Origin: Mytilus californianus
Lineage: Eukaryota > Mollusca > Bivalvia > Mytilida > Mytilidae
Length of the DNA: 64,000 bases
Reading direction: 5' to 3'
Assembly: GCF_021869535.1 (NCBI RefSeq)
Contig: NW_026262701.1
Location: 46,875,278 to 46,939,277 of the forward strand
In this document: piece after piece, positions 24,056 through 35,400 of the stretch
How positions within the stretch are numbered: position 1 is the stretch's first letter
Layout: each line of letters opens with the position of its first letter
Notes under the pieces: model-generated
What the model was told of the DNA's origin: nothing
What the model saw: the letters and a program-made list of their open reading frames with translations, nothing else
Database searches by the model: none
Program-made: the position numbers and the translations under genes

Positions 24056-25264
24056 AAAGTCATATGAAACTAGTTTTTAGTGAAAAAGTTGTAATATTTA
24101 GGAAATTATTGAACCAATGCATGCATATACAGTATACTAAACTAAGTATAATATGCACGTATTTTTGCATTTATTACGAATTCATAACGCATAATCGACA
24201 AAAAATATTTCAATTGTGATTGTTAATCGAAAACTTGCACTGCTAATTAACTTTTTGGTTTTATTACCGATTTAGACCTTGATAAACAATCAAAACATAA
24301 TCATAGTGCACGTGTTTTATAAGTGAGATGATAGAGCGATATTTATTTGTTACTTTCGTGCGTTCCCATTTGCCATACCAGTTGTTAAATGATTTGGTGT
24401 ATTTAGTTATTTTCTTTCGGTATCGGTTAAAAATATCTTCCTTTCACGTTTAGTTTGTTAATTTTTCTTCAAACACGAGATATCCCTTCAACTTGTGCTG
24501 TGCGATTGCCAAATTTCTAACGAGAGGTGTCATAGTCAAGGTTACTGCATACTGGAAAGCTGTCAGTAAATTATAGAACGGGAAGACAATAATTCAATAG
24601 TAGTACATTTCTGAAGATTTGGATAAGATAAAGGATTTTCTTCATAAAAAAATTATGTACACGTGTTTTATAATAAACACTTTGCCATTTTTAAAAGTTT
24701 ATAAACATGTTCATCTTTTTTGTTAAATTTGAAGGATCATATGACATTTTAACTTTTTTCATCGGCTATATAATTCAGGGTTTTTTATGTAGTAAAATAC
24801 GGTTGTATGCTTTAATGTTTAGGATTAATTCATCCTTACCGCAGGCGGGAATCTTAATTTTTTTTTATGTTGGAGGGGCTAGAGGGTTCTATCTGTAAAA
24901 AATTAAGCAATCAGACGCTAAAGCGCATAATTTAGTAAATACAACAATATGAAATGTCCAATCTTTACCTTTACCGTACTATCATATAAGATAAATTAAA
25001 TCGTATTTTGTTACATCTTATGATAAGGTTAAGTAGTCAATATATAAATACATGACTGCGATTCAAAATTTAACTTTAATTAAACCAGTTTAAGGATATT
25101 TACTTATTTTAAATTCAAAATGACAAAAATGATGTATAATTTGTCATTAAAAAAATCAAACAAAAGAACCAATCAGAGAAAACTACGGCATACAATTACA
25201 ACAATACGTCATACATAAGATTACCTTATCTTTGAATAGGCATTTGTTTATTCAGAATAGATGA
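24056..25264. other. Noncoding stretch, nothing recognised
   Basis: No gene, RNA or shared repeat is visible. The frame 24707-24898 is Phe- and Leu-rich and unsupported. Confidence 0.4.
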
Positions 25265-25269
25265 TTGGT

Positions 25270-26800
25270 TTTTATACAACCGCAAAATTTTTGCGGTCGT
25301 TTATTGGTATGACGTTGGCGTCGTCGTCATCGTTGTCGTCGTCATCGTCCGAAGACACATTGGTTTTCGCACAATAACTTTAGTTTAAGTGAATGGATCT
25401 CTATGAAATTTTACCATAAGGTTCAATACCACAAAAGGAAGGTTAGGCTAAAATTGTACTACATGTAAAAGTTCCATATCACAAAGAAAAAGCTGGAAAT
25501 TGAGTTTGGGGGTTATTGCCCAAAACGTTTAGGAATAGGGGGCCAAAAAGGGGCAAAAAAACAAGCATTTTTCTAGTTTCCAGACAATAACTTGTGTTCA
25601 AGTGTATGGATCTCTCTGATGAAATTGTACTGCAAGGTTCCATACCACGAAGGGAAGGCTGGGATTGATTTTGGGGGTATTTGCCTCAAAATTTTAGGAA
25701 TTAGGGGCCAAAAAGGGACAAAAACAAGCATTTTTCTAGTTTCAGGACAATAACTTGTGTGTACGTGTATGGATCTTTATGAAATTGTTCTACAAAGCTC
25801 CATATTATAAAGGAAAAGCTGGGTTTGAGTTTTGGGGTAATTGCCGTATATGTTTAGGAATTTGGGGCCAAAAAGGGACAAAAAAACAAGCATTTTTCTA
25901 GTTTCAGGACAATAACTTGTGTGTACGTGTATGGATCTTTATGAAATTGTACTACAAGGCTCCACATCACAAAGGGAAAGCTGGGTTTTAGTTTTGGGGT
26001 AATTGCCCTGAATGTTTAGGAATTTGGGGCCAAAAAGGGGCAAAAAAAACTTTTTTCTAGTTTCCAGACATTAACTTGTGTTCAAGTGTATGGATCTCTC
26101 TGAAATTGTACTGCAAGGTACCATACCACAAAGGGAAGGCTGGGATTGAGTTTGGGGGTGATGAATCATAAGGGGGTTCAAAAAATTGGGGGTGGGGTTC
26201 TATTTTAAGACTTTTATGATGTATTTAAATTGGTAATTATGGTTGCAAACTCCATTGGAAATTTGAATTGAGATTATGAATATCTTGAGGGAAAGAATTT
26301 TTTTTTTTGGAAAAGGGGGGGGGAGGTGAAAAAAAATAGGGGGGAGGGGGGGGTAAAAAAGAAATTGTGTGGGGGCAATTTTTTTTTTCATTTCAGATTT
26401 CAGAAATTAAAAAGAAAATTTCTTCAAATATTATTTTTTTTGCAAAAAAAGGGGGGTAAAAACACTTTTTTTTGAGGGGGGGTCAATACGCAACAGCATA
26501 GTGTATTTCTCTAAAGCAAAAAAAATGGGGGGTTAATTTTTTTTGGGGGGAGGGGGGTCAATTTCGCAACAGCATTGCACAAAAGCAAAACATTGAATAT
26601 AAATTCAAATCATATAACCAATTCTAAGTTCTTTGACTACAGTTATTCGGTATCAGAAACCTATTATGTGTCAAATATTTAATTACAATCCAAATTCAGA
26701 CCTGTATCAAGCGCGAATATTGTGTCCATTTTTGCCCCAACTGTTCAGGGTTGGACCTCTGCGGTCGTATCCAGCTGCGCTCAGCGAAGCATTTTATTAA
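25270..26800 (+). repeat. Dispersed repeat block with ~165-bp tandem units and G-rich core
   Basis: It starts with TACAACCGCAAAATTTTTGC and a GTCGTCGTCATCG tract. Related units follow with TATGGATCT...GAAATTGTACT...AAGGGAAAGCTGGG...GGGGCCAAAAAGGG (anchors near 25390, 25596, 25769, 25928 and 26089). It ends near GGACCTCTGCGGTCGTATCC. Between 26160 and 26560 are many runs of 4-9 G. The opening and closing GCGGTCGT words may mark element ends. I recognise the type from mollusc genomes but cannot assign a class. Confidence 0.65.
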
Positions 26801-28190
26801 CTCTGGTATAATTATGTTAATTAAATGTTCTTATGACTGATTATTGGTTGCTTAACGTCTAGTGGCAAATGTTTCATGCATGTTCAGGGCAATAATGTAT
26901 TATGACATTATTATATGTTTTAATTTTTAAGACGTACTTTTCGTTTTTCTTACAATGGCTTTGTCTTTTCAAATTATATGTGTCAGAAGAAAATACGTGT
27001 TATCATTTTCTTATGTTACAAGTGACTTTTTCTCTTTCCCCGTTTTGATGAAAAAATGGGGGTCTAGTAGATTGTTTATGCAATATCTAATTAAAGATTT
27101 AAAGCTCTTGAAAGCACTCACTGTCTTTAAAATTTCGAGATAAAATCACTGAAGTAGGATTCAAAACGTTTTACACGCACCGACAAGGATTTATATTACC
27201 ACTAGTATCTAATATATACGTCATTGGTCTCCACAATCCACCCCAATGAATCAGACTGAAACATCTGATTTTAATCAGTGTGATTAATACATAATCTACG
27301 CAGTTTTTATATATAATTTCTCATGCAACTAGAGCATGTATATATATATATATATTTATGTAAACAAGTCTAAATTGAAAACAACGTTCAAATCTATGAT
27401 TGCGTTGGATAAAAACCGCAATTTTTACACATGTGCATGCAAAACAAATTTCTTGGTAGAGGGGTCAGCACAAACAACATTTTCCAAAAGACCAAAAAAG
27501 TGGAAAAGTATATTTTAACAAAACGCATTTGACTAGCAGGTCGAACAACGGATGTTCTTAAACCCTACTGACTGTCATTGGCGATTGCCAAATAAACGGA
27601 TCACCAGATGTAACAAAATGGTTCTTAACTATTAATTAACTACCAAACAGAAAACAATAAACTTGCGGAAAAGATGGTATACCACAAACAAAAGGTGCAA
27701 AAATTAGTACTCCATATATCGAGGGTTTTAGTGTTTGCGTCATACAAACTATACATTATATACAGTGTACGTAAAAATCACATCATTATAAAAATTTAAA
27801 ATGTCAACATACAATGTAATCGTAAAAAAGTATTTCTTTTAAAATCTAACCTTTGACAATAAACATGTATAAAGATGAATAAAGAAAACCGTAAAAGTGC
27901 AGTGCGATATCTTGAATATTATTAAAAGATTACACATATATTTAGACTTTTTCTTCAAATACACATTCACTTAAATTTGGCATACTTTCAAACTTTCTAA
28001 CATATAAATTAATTTAGACATTAACATGCAACAACTCATTGCGAGCTTTAAAGACTGAGGTCAAATATATTTTGCCCATTTCAACAACCTTTTTTCCGAT
28101 ATCATCACCGAACAAAAAGACTATGTCTGCGATGATTAATTTAAGTTTATTAAAGCGAGGCAACTGTGAGAAAAACACATCGGTTCCTGC
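26801..28190. other. Noncoding stretch with a (TA)n run
   Basis: A (TA)n run lies at about 27338-27356. Otherwise there is no supported gene. 27520-27610 has the look of a dispersed repeat scrap, but no second copy is in the window. Confidence 0.4.
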
Positions 28191-28196
28191 ATTGTG

Positions 28197-28333
28197 AACA
28201 GATATATCATGTTATGGAGGGGTATTTGCGAAAAATACCAGTCAAGGGACGGTGAGATTTCCCAAGGCGAGGAAATTTGGTCCCAAGACTGGTATTTTTC
28301 GCAAATATCCCTCCATAACATGATATATCTGTT
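28197..28333. mobile_element. Fold-back element with 46-bp arms
   Basis: 28197-28242 and 28288-28333 are reverse complements at 45 of 46 positions, around a 45-base spacer. The ends are AACAGATATATCATG / CATGATATATCTGTT. It could be a MITE or a structured transcript element. No coding. Confidence 0.85.
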
Positions 28334-28339
28334 TAATTA

Positions 28340-28785
28340 CACCGAATAGATTTTGATTGAAACTGTCTGTACATGTGAAGGGAAATCGTAGTACCGCGGG
28401 AATTATACATGTACTTATACGCGTTTGTGCTGTCTTTTTGTAACGTCATGGTATCTATATGTGTAAACGTCATTGTTATACCATCATTAAATCGTTCATT
28501 TGTATAGACATTTTTTTCCCCTCTTTATATGTATATTTCTGACACTTTTCGGTTTAACTCAATCAATAGTGCTTAACCATGTTGTCGGGATAAAGTGAGA
28601 AAGGTTCCGAATAATTTTGGCGGGAACTGGCTCGCGAGGGTAAAAAAGGAATATCCAAAATGGCAAATACCACGGCAGAGAGGGGAATTTGAGGCAAATT
28701 CACCGGCAGTGGTGAAAAACAGGCAAATTCGTTTGAAATGAGGAAAAAATGTTAGAATATGCGAAAAATACACTGGCTAACAACT
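28340..28785. other. Noncoding stretch, nothing recognised
   Basis: ATATGCGAAAAATACACTGG near 28757 echoes the arm of the fold-back upstream. No gene is seen. Confidence 0.4.
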
Positions 28786-28787
28786 AA

Positions 28788-29975
28788 TCAAAATCCGGCA
28801 TTCTTATATAAGGTGTAATTAAGAAGGAAATCGTGCAAATCAGAAAAGAAACGTTCTCGAATGTCATTATATGCCTGGCATTCCAACAATACATTCAAAA
28901 CAGATTCTTTAATACAACATGTTTGACATGTATCACTATCTTTCAATTTCATGCGGAATAACACAACATTCAATGGAAGACAGTTTGTTCTAGCCAGAAA
29001 CTTACAAAATCATCTACTTTTGTTAAATAGGACTGTCGTGCTTGTGTAATGTAAAATCAACGGTAATAATCGAGGCTTCGCTTTTAAAGGATTTTGGACT
29101 TGGGCTTATTACAAGCTTCTATACAAACAAACTTATTAAACGTTTTAATATTAACATTTCCATGTATAAAATGGTCTAGTCCCGTGGACTAGATTATGCC
29201 GTTGACTAGAATATGCCGTTAATATGATTAAAGTATTAATTTTTTGATAATTTAAGTTCGTTATACATCATTTTGCAATATCTTGTACCAGGTAAAGAAT
29301 ATAATCTAGCTAAATATGTGATCCTTTGAAGGTCCATATAATTTGTTAAAGATTCCCATCCTAACTGCGATAAAACAGAGCATTTTGGAAAGTTCATTTT
29401 AGAGTTAATTATAACTTTTGCGACTTTGTACTGCCAGCTGTCTAGCATTTCGCGGGGTACCATACGCCACAAGCATGAGCAATGAATGGACGTATAACCA
29501 AAATCCACAAAGCACAGCCAAAATTAAACCGATTAAAATCACCGTGTTCTCCTAAGACGCGAATAATATAGTTATGTTTCTTTTCAAAGTTTTCCTTTAG
29601 GTATTTCTCGATATGATGATTAAATTTTAACGTTCTTGAGAAATAAACTCCCAAGTATTTATATTCGTTTCCTTCACCAATTAAAACATCCCCTAGAAAC
29701 CAGTTATTATTTGCGTTAAGTCTTTTTCCTACTACTAGAACTTTCGTTTTTTTGGCATTAAACTTTAGGTTCCATTTTGAAACAAATTCACTGGCAACAT
29801 TCAGCAGGGTTTGTAATTCTTCGACGGTTTTCCCATGTAAAACAATATCGTCTGCGAAGAGTGACTTGTAACTTCTGTCGCTACATTAATACCGAGATTC
29901 TTTTCTTTTATCATTGAGACAAGATCAGACATTAGAATAGCAAATAATTTAGGAGATAAAATACATCCTAGTCAA
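28788..29975 (-). pseudogene. LINE (non-LTR) reverse transcriptase, C-terminal fragment
   Basis: On the reverse strand, reading inwards from 29975: CILSPKLFAILMSDLVSMI, then after a frameshift KSLFADDIVLHGKTVEELQ with the catalytic Phe-Ala-Asp-Asp, then WNLKFNAKKTKVLV and EYKYLGVYFS (about 29650), then ALWILVIRPFIAHACGVWYP (29442-29654), QYKVAKVIINSKMNFP (29236-29508) and the Cys-rich end DTCQTCCIKESVLNVLLEC (28788-28973). This is the order of palm, thumb and terminal zinc-knuckle-like region in jockey/L2-type LINEs. The N-terminal half and endonuclease are absent and at least three frameshifts are present. No poly-A tail is visible at the low-coordinate end. Confidence 0.88.
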
Positions 29976-29999
29976 ACTTTGTCTTAATAAAAAAAATTC

Positions 30000-30545
30000 T
30001 ATATAATTTCATTTAACATTTATTTTACGAAACAAGTTTTAAACCGAGTAAAAAGGAGATTGCACAATGAAAAATATCAATCGTCACGCTTGTCAAAGAT
30101 CTTAGTTTGAAGTCGTTCTTCCGTGTCAATTTCAAAAGAGAGATTTAGTCTAAGATATGAAACAGACCTTGTGGTTCCGGTAGTATTCCGTTAATGTCAA
30201 GTTCACTTGGCTTTATGAGATGTAAACACTCTCTGAAATGTGGGTTATTGAGTGACATGACATCATCAATATATGTGAAGATGAAATTAAAGTATTGGCA
30301 AAATGGTTTTTATTTTTTTTTTTTTGTCAAAAAGAATTCACTGTTTCATATGAAAATATTAAAAAAAAAAGACATGTTGGTCAGTAAGGATGCACAATTA
30401 GTTCCCATTGGAATACCGACTGTTTGCTGAAATATCAATCCACCAAAATCGACAGATATGTTGTCATTTAAAAAATCCAGCATTTTGTTGATATCGTCTT
30501 TGGTGTATTTGTATATGGAAGCCGAGTGGTATCTTCACAAAAAAA
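30000..30545 (-). pseudogene. PLE-like family Y fragment (palm region)
   Basis: On the reverse strand: YTKDDINKMLDFLNDNISV, IFQQTVGIPMGTNCASLL, a degenerated A/T-rich gap, FIFTYIDDVMSLNNPHF with intact Tyr-Ile-Asp-Asp, and pieces of the following strand (ELDINGILPE, and KLRS..TSVT, equivalent to KLYDKRDD). The closest relative in the window is the 46-48 kb copy. Stops interrupt it. It begins about 25 bases beyond the LINE fragment, so two unrelated retroelements abut. Confidence 0.8.
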
Positions 30546-30817
30546 AAGATTTTCCATAATATAAAACAATCAATTTGCATATACGATTAAAAATTCTGTA
30601 GAAACACTGTTTAATGAGAAGGTGTGGTCGATATTAAGATTGGGTATGAGGAATGGTAGTTTAACATTGTAATGATGAAAGATTTTAATTTAAATATGGA
30701 ATTTCATCGAAAAATATCATATTCTATTTCCTAACTGTAAAGCAACGTATTGGCTCGGTAACGAAGGCTATTTAAAGGTTAATAACTGAATTTTTTAACG
30801 ATATATACGCGCCCATT

Positions 30818-31733
30818 CTATACATTTGAGCATAGGACATTTGAGCGCAACTAAAATATACACATAGGGTCATTTGAGCGCCGACATCATAGGACATTTA
30901 AGCGCCAGAATTTTAACCTTACCTGGATTTTCAAATAGGACGTCTGAGCGAAATTTCCTGTGATACTTTTATATGAATTAAGAAAATGTTTTTAAAAAGT
31001 AAGAAAAAAAAATGACTTTTTAATATAAATATAATTTGTTTGATTTTACACCCGAGTAATTCGAACGGTTAGGGCTAGTTAATGGTAGTTTAGTCCTGAG
31101 TTGATCTCTTCTTACCAATCAATTCTACTATAATTCATTGGCTATGAAAATTTTCTTTGTTCTAAATTTCTTATATTTATAAAGTGCAAAATGTCCCTTG
31201 GCACTTGAGATCTTAGTACTAATACATGTACATGTTAAAATGGATATAATTTTGACCGAGACTAATAAAAGAAAAAACAGCATTGTTTGTGACAGTTTCC
31301 GATATAAAGTGGACAAAAAGCTAAAAGGAAAACGTAAAGCCGATGATGATATAGCTCAACGTCATTCGAAAATTATCCGTACCGAGTTACAGAACATGGA
31401 TGAGGCAAACCTAAAATCTGAAGACATTAGCAGCGTTTCAAAGGCTATAAATAGAAAGAGACTTAAATATCACCCTGCAGTTCCAAAATCTAGAGAGAGA
31501 ACGCACGAATCGTTAACGAAGATGAATATTGAGACAAATAGATTTGAACATTTTTTACAGGTTAATGATGAACGAACGAACGGAAGAGATACTCCTTCAT
31601 CATTCTTAATTTTTTTTCGCTCAAATGTCCTACACTTATCTTTATTTTCGCTCAAATGTCCAAAAATATCGGCGCTCAAATGTCCTATACTTTGGCGCTC
31701 AAACGTCATTTTTTATCGCTCAAATGTCCATTG
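30818..31733 (+). mobile_element. Non-autonomous MULE-like element with repeated 13-mer ends
   Basis: The word GGACATTTGAGCG or a close variant occurs at 30835, 30868, 30892 and 30938. Its reverse complement CGCTCAAATGTCC occurs at 31618, 31649, 31673, 31696 and 31717. Multiple short inverted subterminal repeats around a coding fragment of a MULE-type gene point to a Mutator-like element of about 0.9 kb. The exact ends and any 9-bp target duplication cannot be fixed by eye. Confidence 0.75.
31240..31617 (+). pseudogene. Broken FLYWCH/MULE-type frame inside the MULE-like element
   Basis: From ATG at 31240 the frame gives MDIILTETNKRKNSIVCDSF, YKVDKKLKGKRKADDDIAQR, SKIIRTELQNMDEANLKSED, ISSVSKAINRKR and PAVPKSRERTHESL. 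This resembles the N-terminal part of invertebrate proteins with a FLYWCH zinc finger joined to a MULE transposase. The stretch that should carry the Trp-Arg-Cys, second Cys and His-x-His ligands, between YKVDKK and LKGKRKADD, is missing. So the finger is deleted and no transposase follows. The frame then runs into the right-hand inverted repeats. The family call is from memory of the motif pattern. Confidence 0.65.
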
Positions 31734-31956
31734 CCGATACATTTATACTTTGAATGGCTACTTTATTTCTTGAAGTATAAACGTTTCATTTTACGTATAT
31801 ATAATTTTCGATAACAAGATGACGTACCTGATGTTTCGTTAATTCCGATCGATCGTATATTGCTGTACCTATTATCTGAAGAAAAAAAAACGTGATATTG
31901 AAACGATATTTAATAACTTTTTTTAATTTCATTTTTTTAGAATTGGTAAGGATACA

Positions 31957-32461
31957 ATGGGAACCGACACAAAGAAAGAAGTAGACAAACAGACAACAAA
32001 TGAAGACATTCCGTTGACAAAATTTCAGATCCTTCGGAATGTATTTGTCGTCAGCATTGGATTTGTCTTTCTTTTTACATCCTTTCAGTCGTTGACAAAT
32101 CTTCAAAGTACTCTTAACAAGGACGAAGGGATCGGCACAGGAGGATTGTCCATCATCTATGGAGCTCTTGTTATATCATGTATGTTTGTGCCTTCGTTTG
32201 TGATTAACCATATTGGTTGTAAATGGACCATTGCTGCCTCTATGATCTGCTACATTCTGTATATGGCAGCCAATTTCCATGCTGTGTGGGGTCTTATTGT
32301 CCCAGCATCTATTATCATCGGTCTAGGTGCTGCACCTTTGTGGTCTGCTAAGTGTACATATCTAACAAAAACAGCTGTCTGGTATGCGAAATTGACTGGA
32401 GCAACAGAAGATGACGTCATTAACAGATTTTTTGGTTTCTTTTTTATGGTTTTTCAGACAA
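31957..32461 (+). CDS. UNC93A-like coding exon 1
   Basis: Residues 1-168, ending in phase 1 at CAGACAA|GTAAGT. The start ATG (ACAATGGG) is the first after the acceptor at 31940 and gives a 26-residue polar, cytosol-like head before the first membrane segment (about 27-44). Further membrane segments lie near 64-86, 90-106, 110-128 and from 157. The open frame runs two codons past the donor, which is chance. Confidence 0.93.
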
Positions 32462-35400
32462 GTAAGTAAATTATAATAAGAATAAGACTCGAGACAAACA
32501 TCAATGACACTCCTCCTCCTCCCACGATACATGATTTTAAAAATAAACATAGAAAAAGAAAATATTAAAACAAAAGACACATAAAGAAGATCAGTCCTCA
32601 TTTTATTTTCAGCAATCTCTTTCATAAATACAGTTTAGATGTGTTTTTATGCAGACAGAATGCACTTGTGCAATTCAAAATATGTAGACAAAAACGCGTG
32701 GAAACCAAACAATTTAAAAGTCATAGAGGACCACCAGCAAATAGACATCAACAATTCTGTAGAGTAGTTCAAGGGAAGATCGTATAATTAGAAGAAGGGA
32801 TCCATCGAAAAAAATACCATAAATCTACACTTAAAAACGTCAACGAATTATTTTCTTAAAACTAAGCTAAAATCGAAACACTGCACACTCATTGTTAGAA
32901 GTATACTTTCTCTTTCACCAAAAGTTCTATTTCTGCAAATTTGTTTGTAAGTTTAAGTAAACAATGACAATGACATCGAAAACACTATTTTTTTTATAAA
33001 TTGAAGTTGGTGAATTGGTTGTCTGACACGTTTATGTATTTGTGATTTGTCTGTCCTGTCTCGCTATGTATTATCTCATGTTTGTAATTATAGTGTCCTC
33101 TTGTACAACTGTCCTGCATGTGTCTGAGGTTATGAATAAAATTTTGAGTCTTGACACTTTTAGGGTTTTTGTCATTTTTTATCAAGCACTATTAAAGTCA
33201 GACTATTTGCCATGTTTAAATCAGTCAAAACAGTTTTTTTTAAATATTATTTTTCATACCTACCTACCCTAATTTTTTTTCAAAATGTTAACGGAAACAC
33301 CGGTATTGTTTATTAGCTTAAGACCTCAGTTGCGCATTGAAGATTTTTTTTTCTTAAATCAGTAGCTCATTTAGATTTTGGAAGTGGGAAATTACAAGTT
33401 TGTTGTGTAAACACTTCCAATTATAATTATATAAAATCAAACATGATTAATATATGATCAAATTAAAATGATTAACATAGTCAAATTAAACACGATTAAC
33501 ATGAAATTATGATAAAATTAAACACGATTAGCATATGATCAAATTAAATATGATTAACATAATTTATGATCAAATTAAACATGATTAAGAAATTATCAAA
33601 TTAAACAGGATTAACATATGATCAAATTAAACATGATTAAGATATGATCAAATTAAATAAAACAGGATTAATTCAACATATGTTAATTAAGTTTAACTAA
33701 CAGTGGCGGATTCAGAACTTTTCCAACAAAAGTGGGCCCCCCCCCCTTTCCCCCTGGATCCCCCTATGACTAACCATCATCTTTGTTTCAGGTCAAATTT
33801 GGGGAAATCTGATATCATCTGAAGTATTTAGTAAATCAAAGTCTAACTCCACCGCAACAGCAGATGAACTTGCAGAATGTGGAGCAAATTATGACCCAGG
33901 TAGAGAGGTTAACAATACTAATCTTGATAGACCTGATATTACAAAGGTAATGATTATTGTTTTCGATGTCTCTGGTGCTTATTCTTAGCAGACAATAAAT
34001 TATAGAAATAGTAAGTAAATCGAATTGATGGCAATGTAACATATATATGATTTCAATAATTTTTCATGTGATTATTTTTGTTTTCGTTTCTACGTGACTG
34101 TGAAATTTTCAGAATTTAAAAGACCATATGTCCTATAAAATTTATGAGGTTAGTTTAAAGGGAGGCGAAAGATACCAAAATGATATTCAAACTCATCAAA
34201 CGAAAACAAACTGACAATGTCATGACAAAAAACGAAAAATGACGAAAAGACAAACAACAGTATATAAAACACATCATAAAAAACTAATGATTGAGCAACA
34301 CGAACAATTTTTTTTATAAATAATAAGATTACATTTTACTTAAGACAACTCTTGAAACATGTACATCGTCGTGAAAAAACCCTTTCACAGTTATTTTCTA
34401 TGCAACCTACTTTGATTATGTAAACTTGCACACAATGTGGCCTAAATATATAAGTTAACAGTCAGGTAAATTAGGTTGCAATGACTCACATCCTATGCTT
34501 CACTGACTTTGGTTATAGTTTACATATGAGCACAATAATATACAAGATCTTCTTAATTGTAAAATTGAAGCACATTAGCGAGCATGTTAATACCATAACA
34601 AAATGAAGAAACTTTGACCTACAATCCATGCCTCATTGGCTTTGTTAAAGAATACACAATTTAACTACATGTAGATCCCATATCTCTGGTAAAGTTAAAA
34701 CACAAAATGTAAAATTAGATAATAATATATCTATGTTTCGTTTAACTAGTTTACGCCTCCTTTTGGAAAGGGTATAATAGTAGTGGTCCGAGGTAATTGT
34801 TGTTTCAATATGGAGATTGCAAAAGTCGTATTACGTGACATTTTTCTATGCACATGCCTTGATTTTTACACAGACGAATCAAGCAAACGTTATCATTTCC
34901 ATCTAATCATAGACGACCACGCTGTTCCAATTTGACTTCCTCACCTGATTAAAACCTGCCGTAAGGTGACAGTTGATGTTTTCATGTAGAGGATATTGTA
35001 CCGATCTCAACACTGCATATATTTCTGACGTTATCACGTGACGTTTGTATGTAAAATGTAAAATGAAATCGGACAAGGTAAAATGGATTATCTCGGACCT
35101 AAAGTGTTAGCTGGATGGTTAAATTACTGTCAAAGTAAAAGTATTTATCTTCAAGGATAGAACTTTTATACATTGAAAGCATTTTTCACTTAAATAAGGA
35201 AATATGTCCATATTGATAATAATTATAATTGATACAATGGAAATCCTTTAACCATATCATATAAAACAAAATTTACGCAACAGGATTATTTTTTCTCTTT
35301 CAGGTGTATACTGTATGTGGAATTTATTTGGCTAGTGCCACGATCGGATTTCTCATTATTGTTTTCTTTCTTCAAAACATACCAGTTCATAACGAAAATA

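Noticed and set aside
31470-31709. Reverse-strand frame of 79 codons
   Set aside because: It is a shadow across the inverted 13-mers of the MULE-like element.
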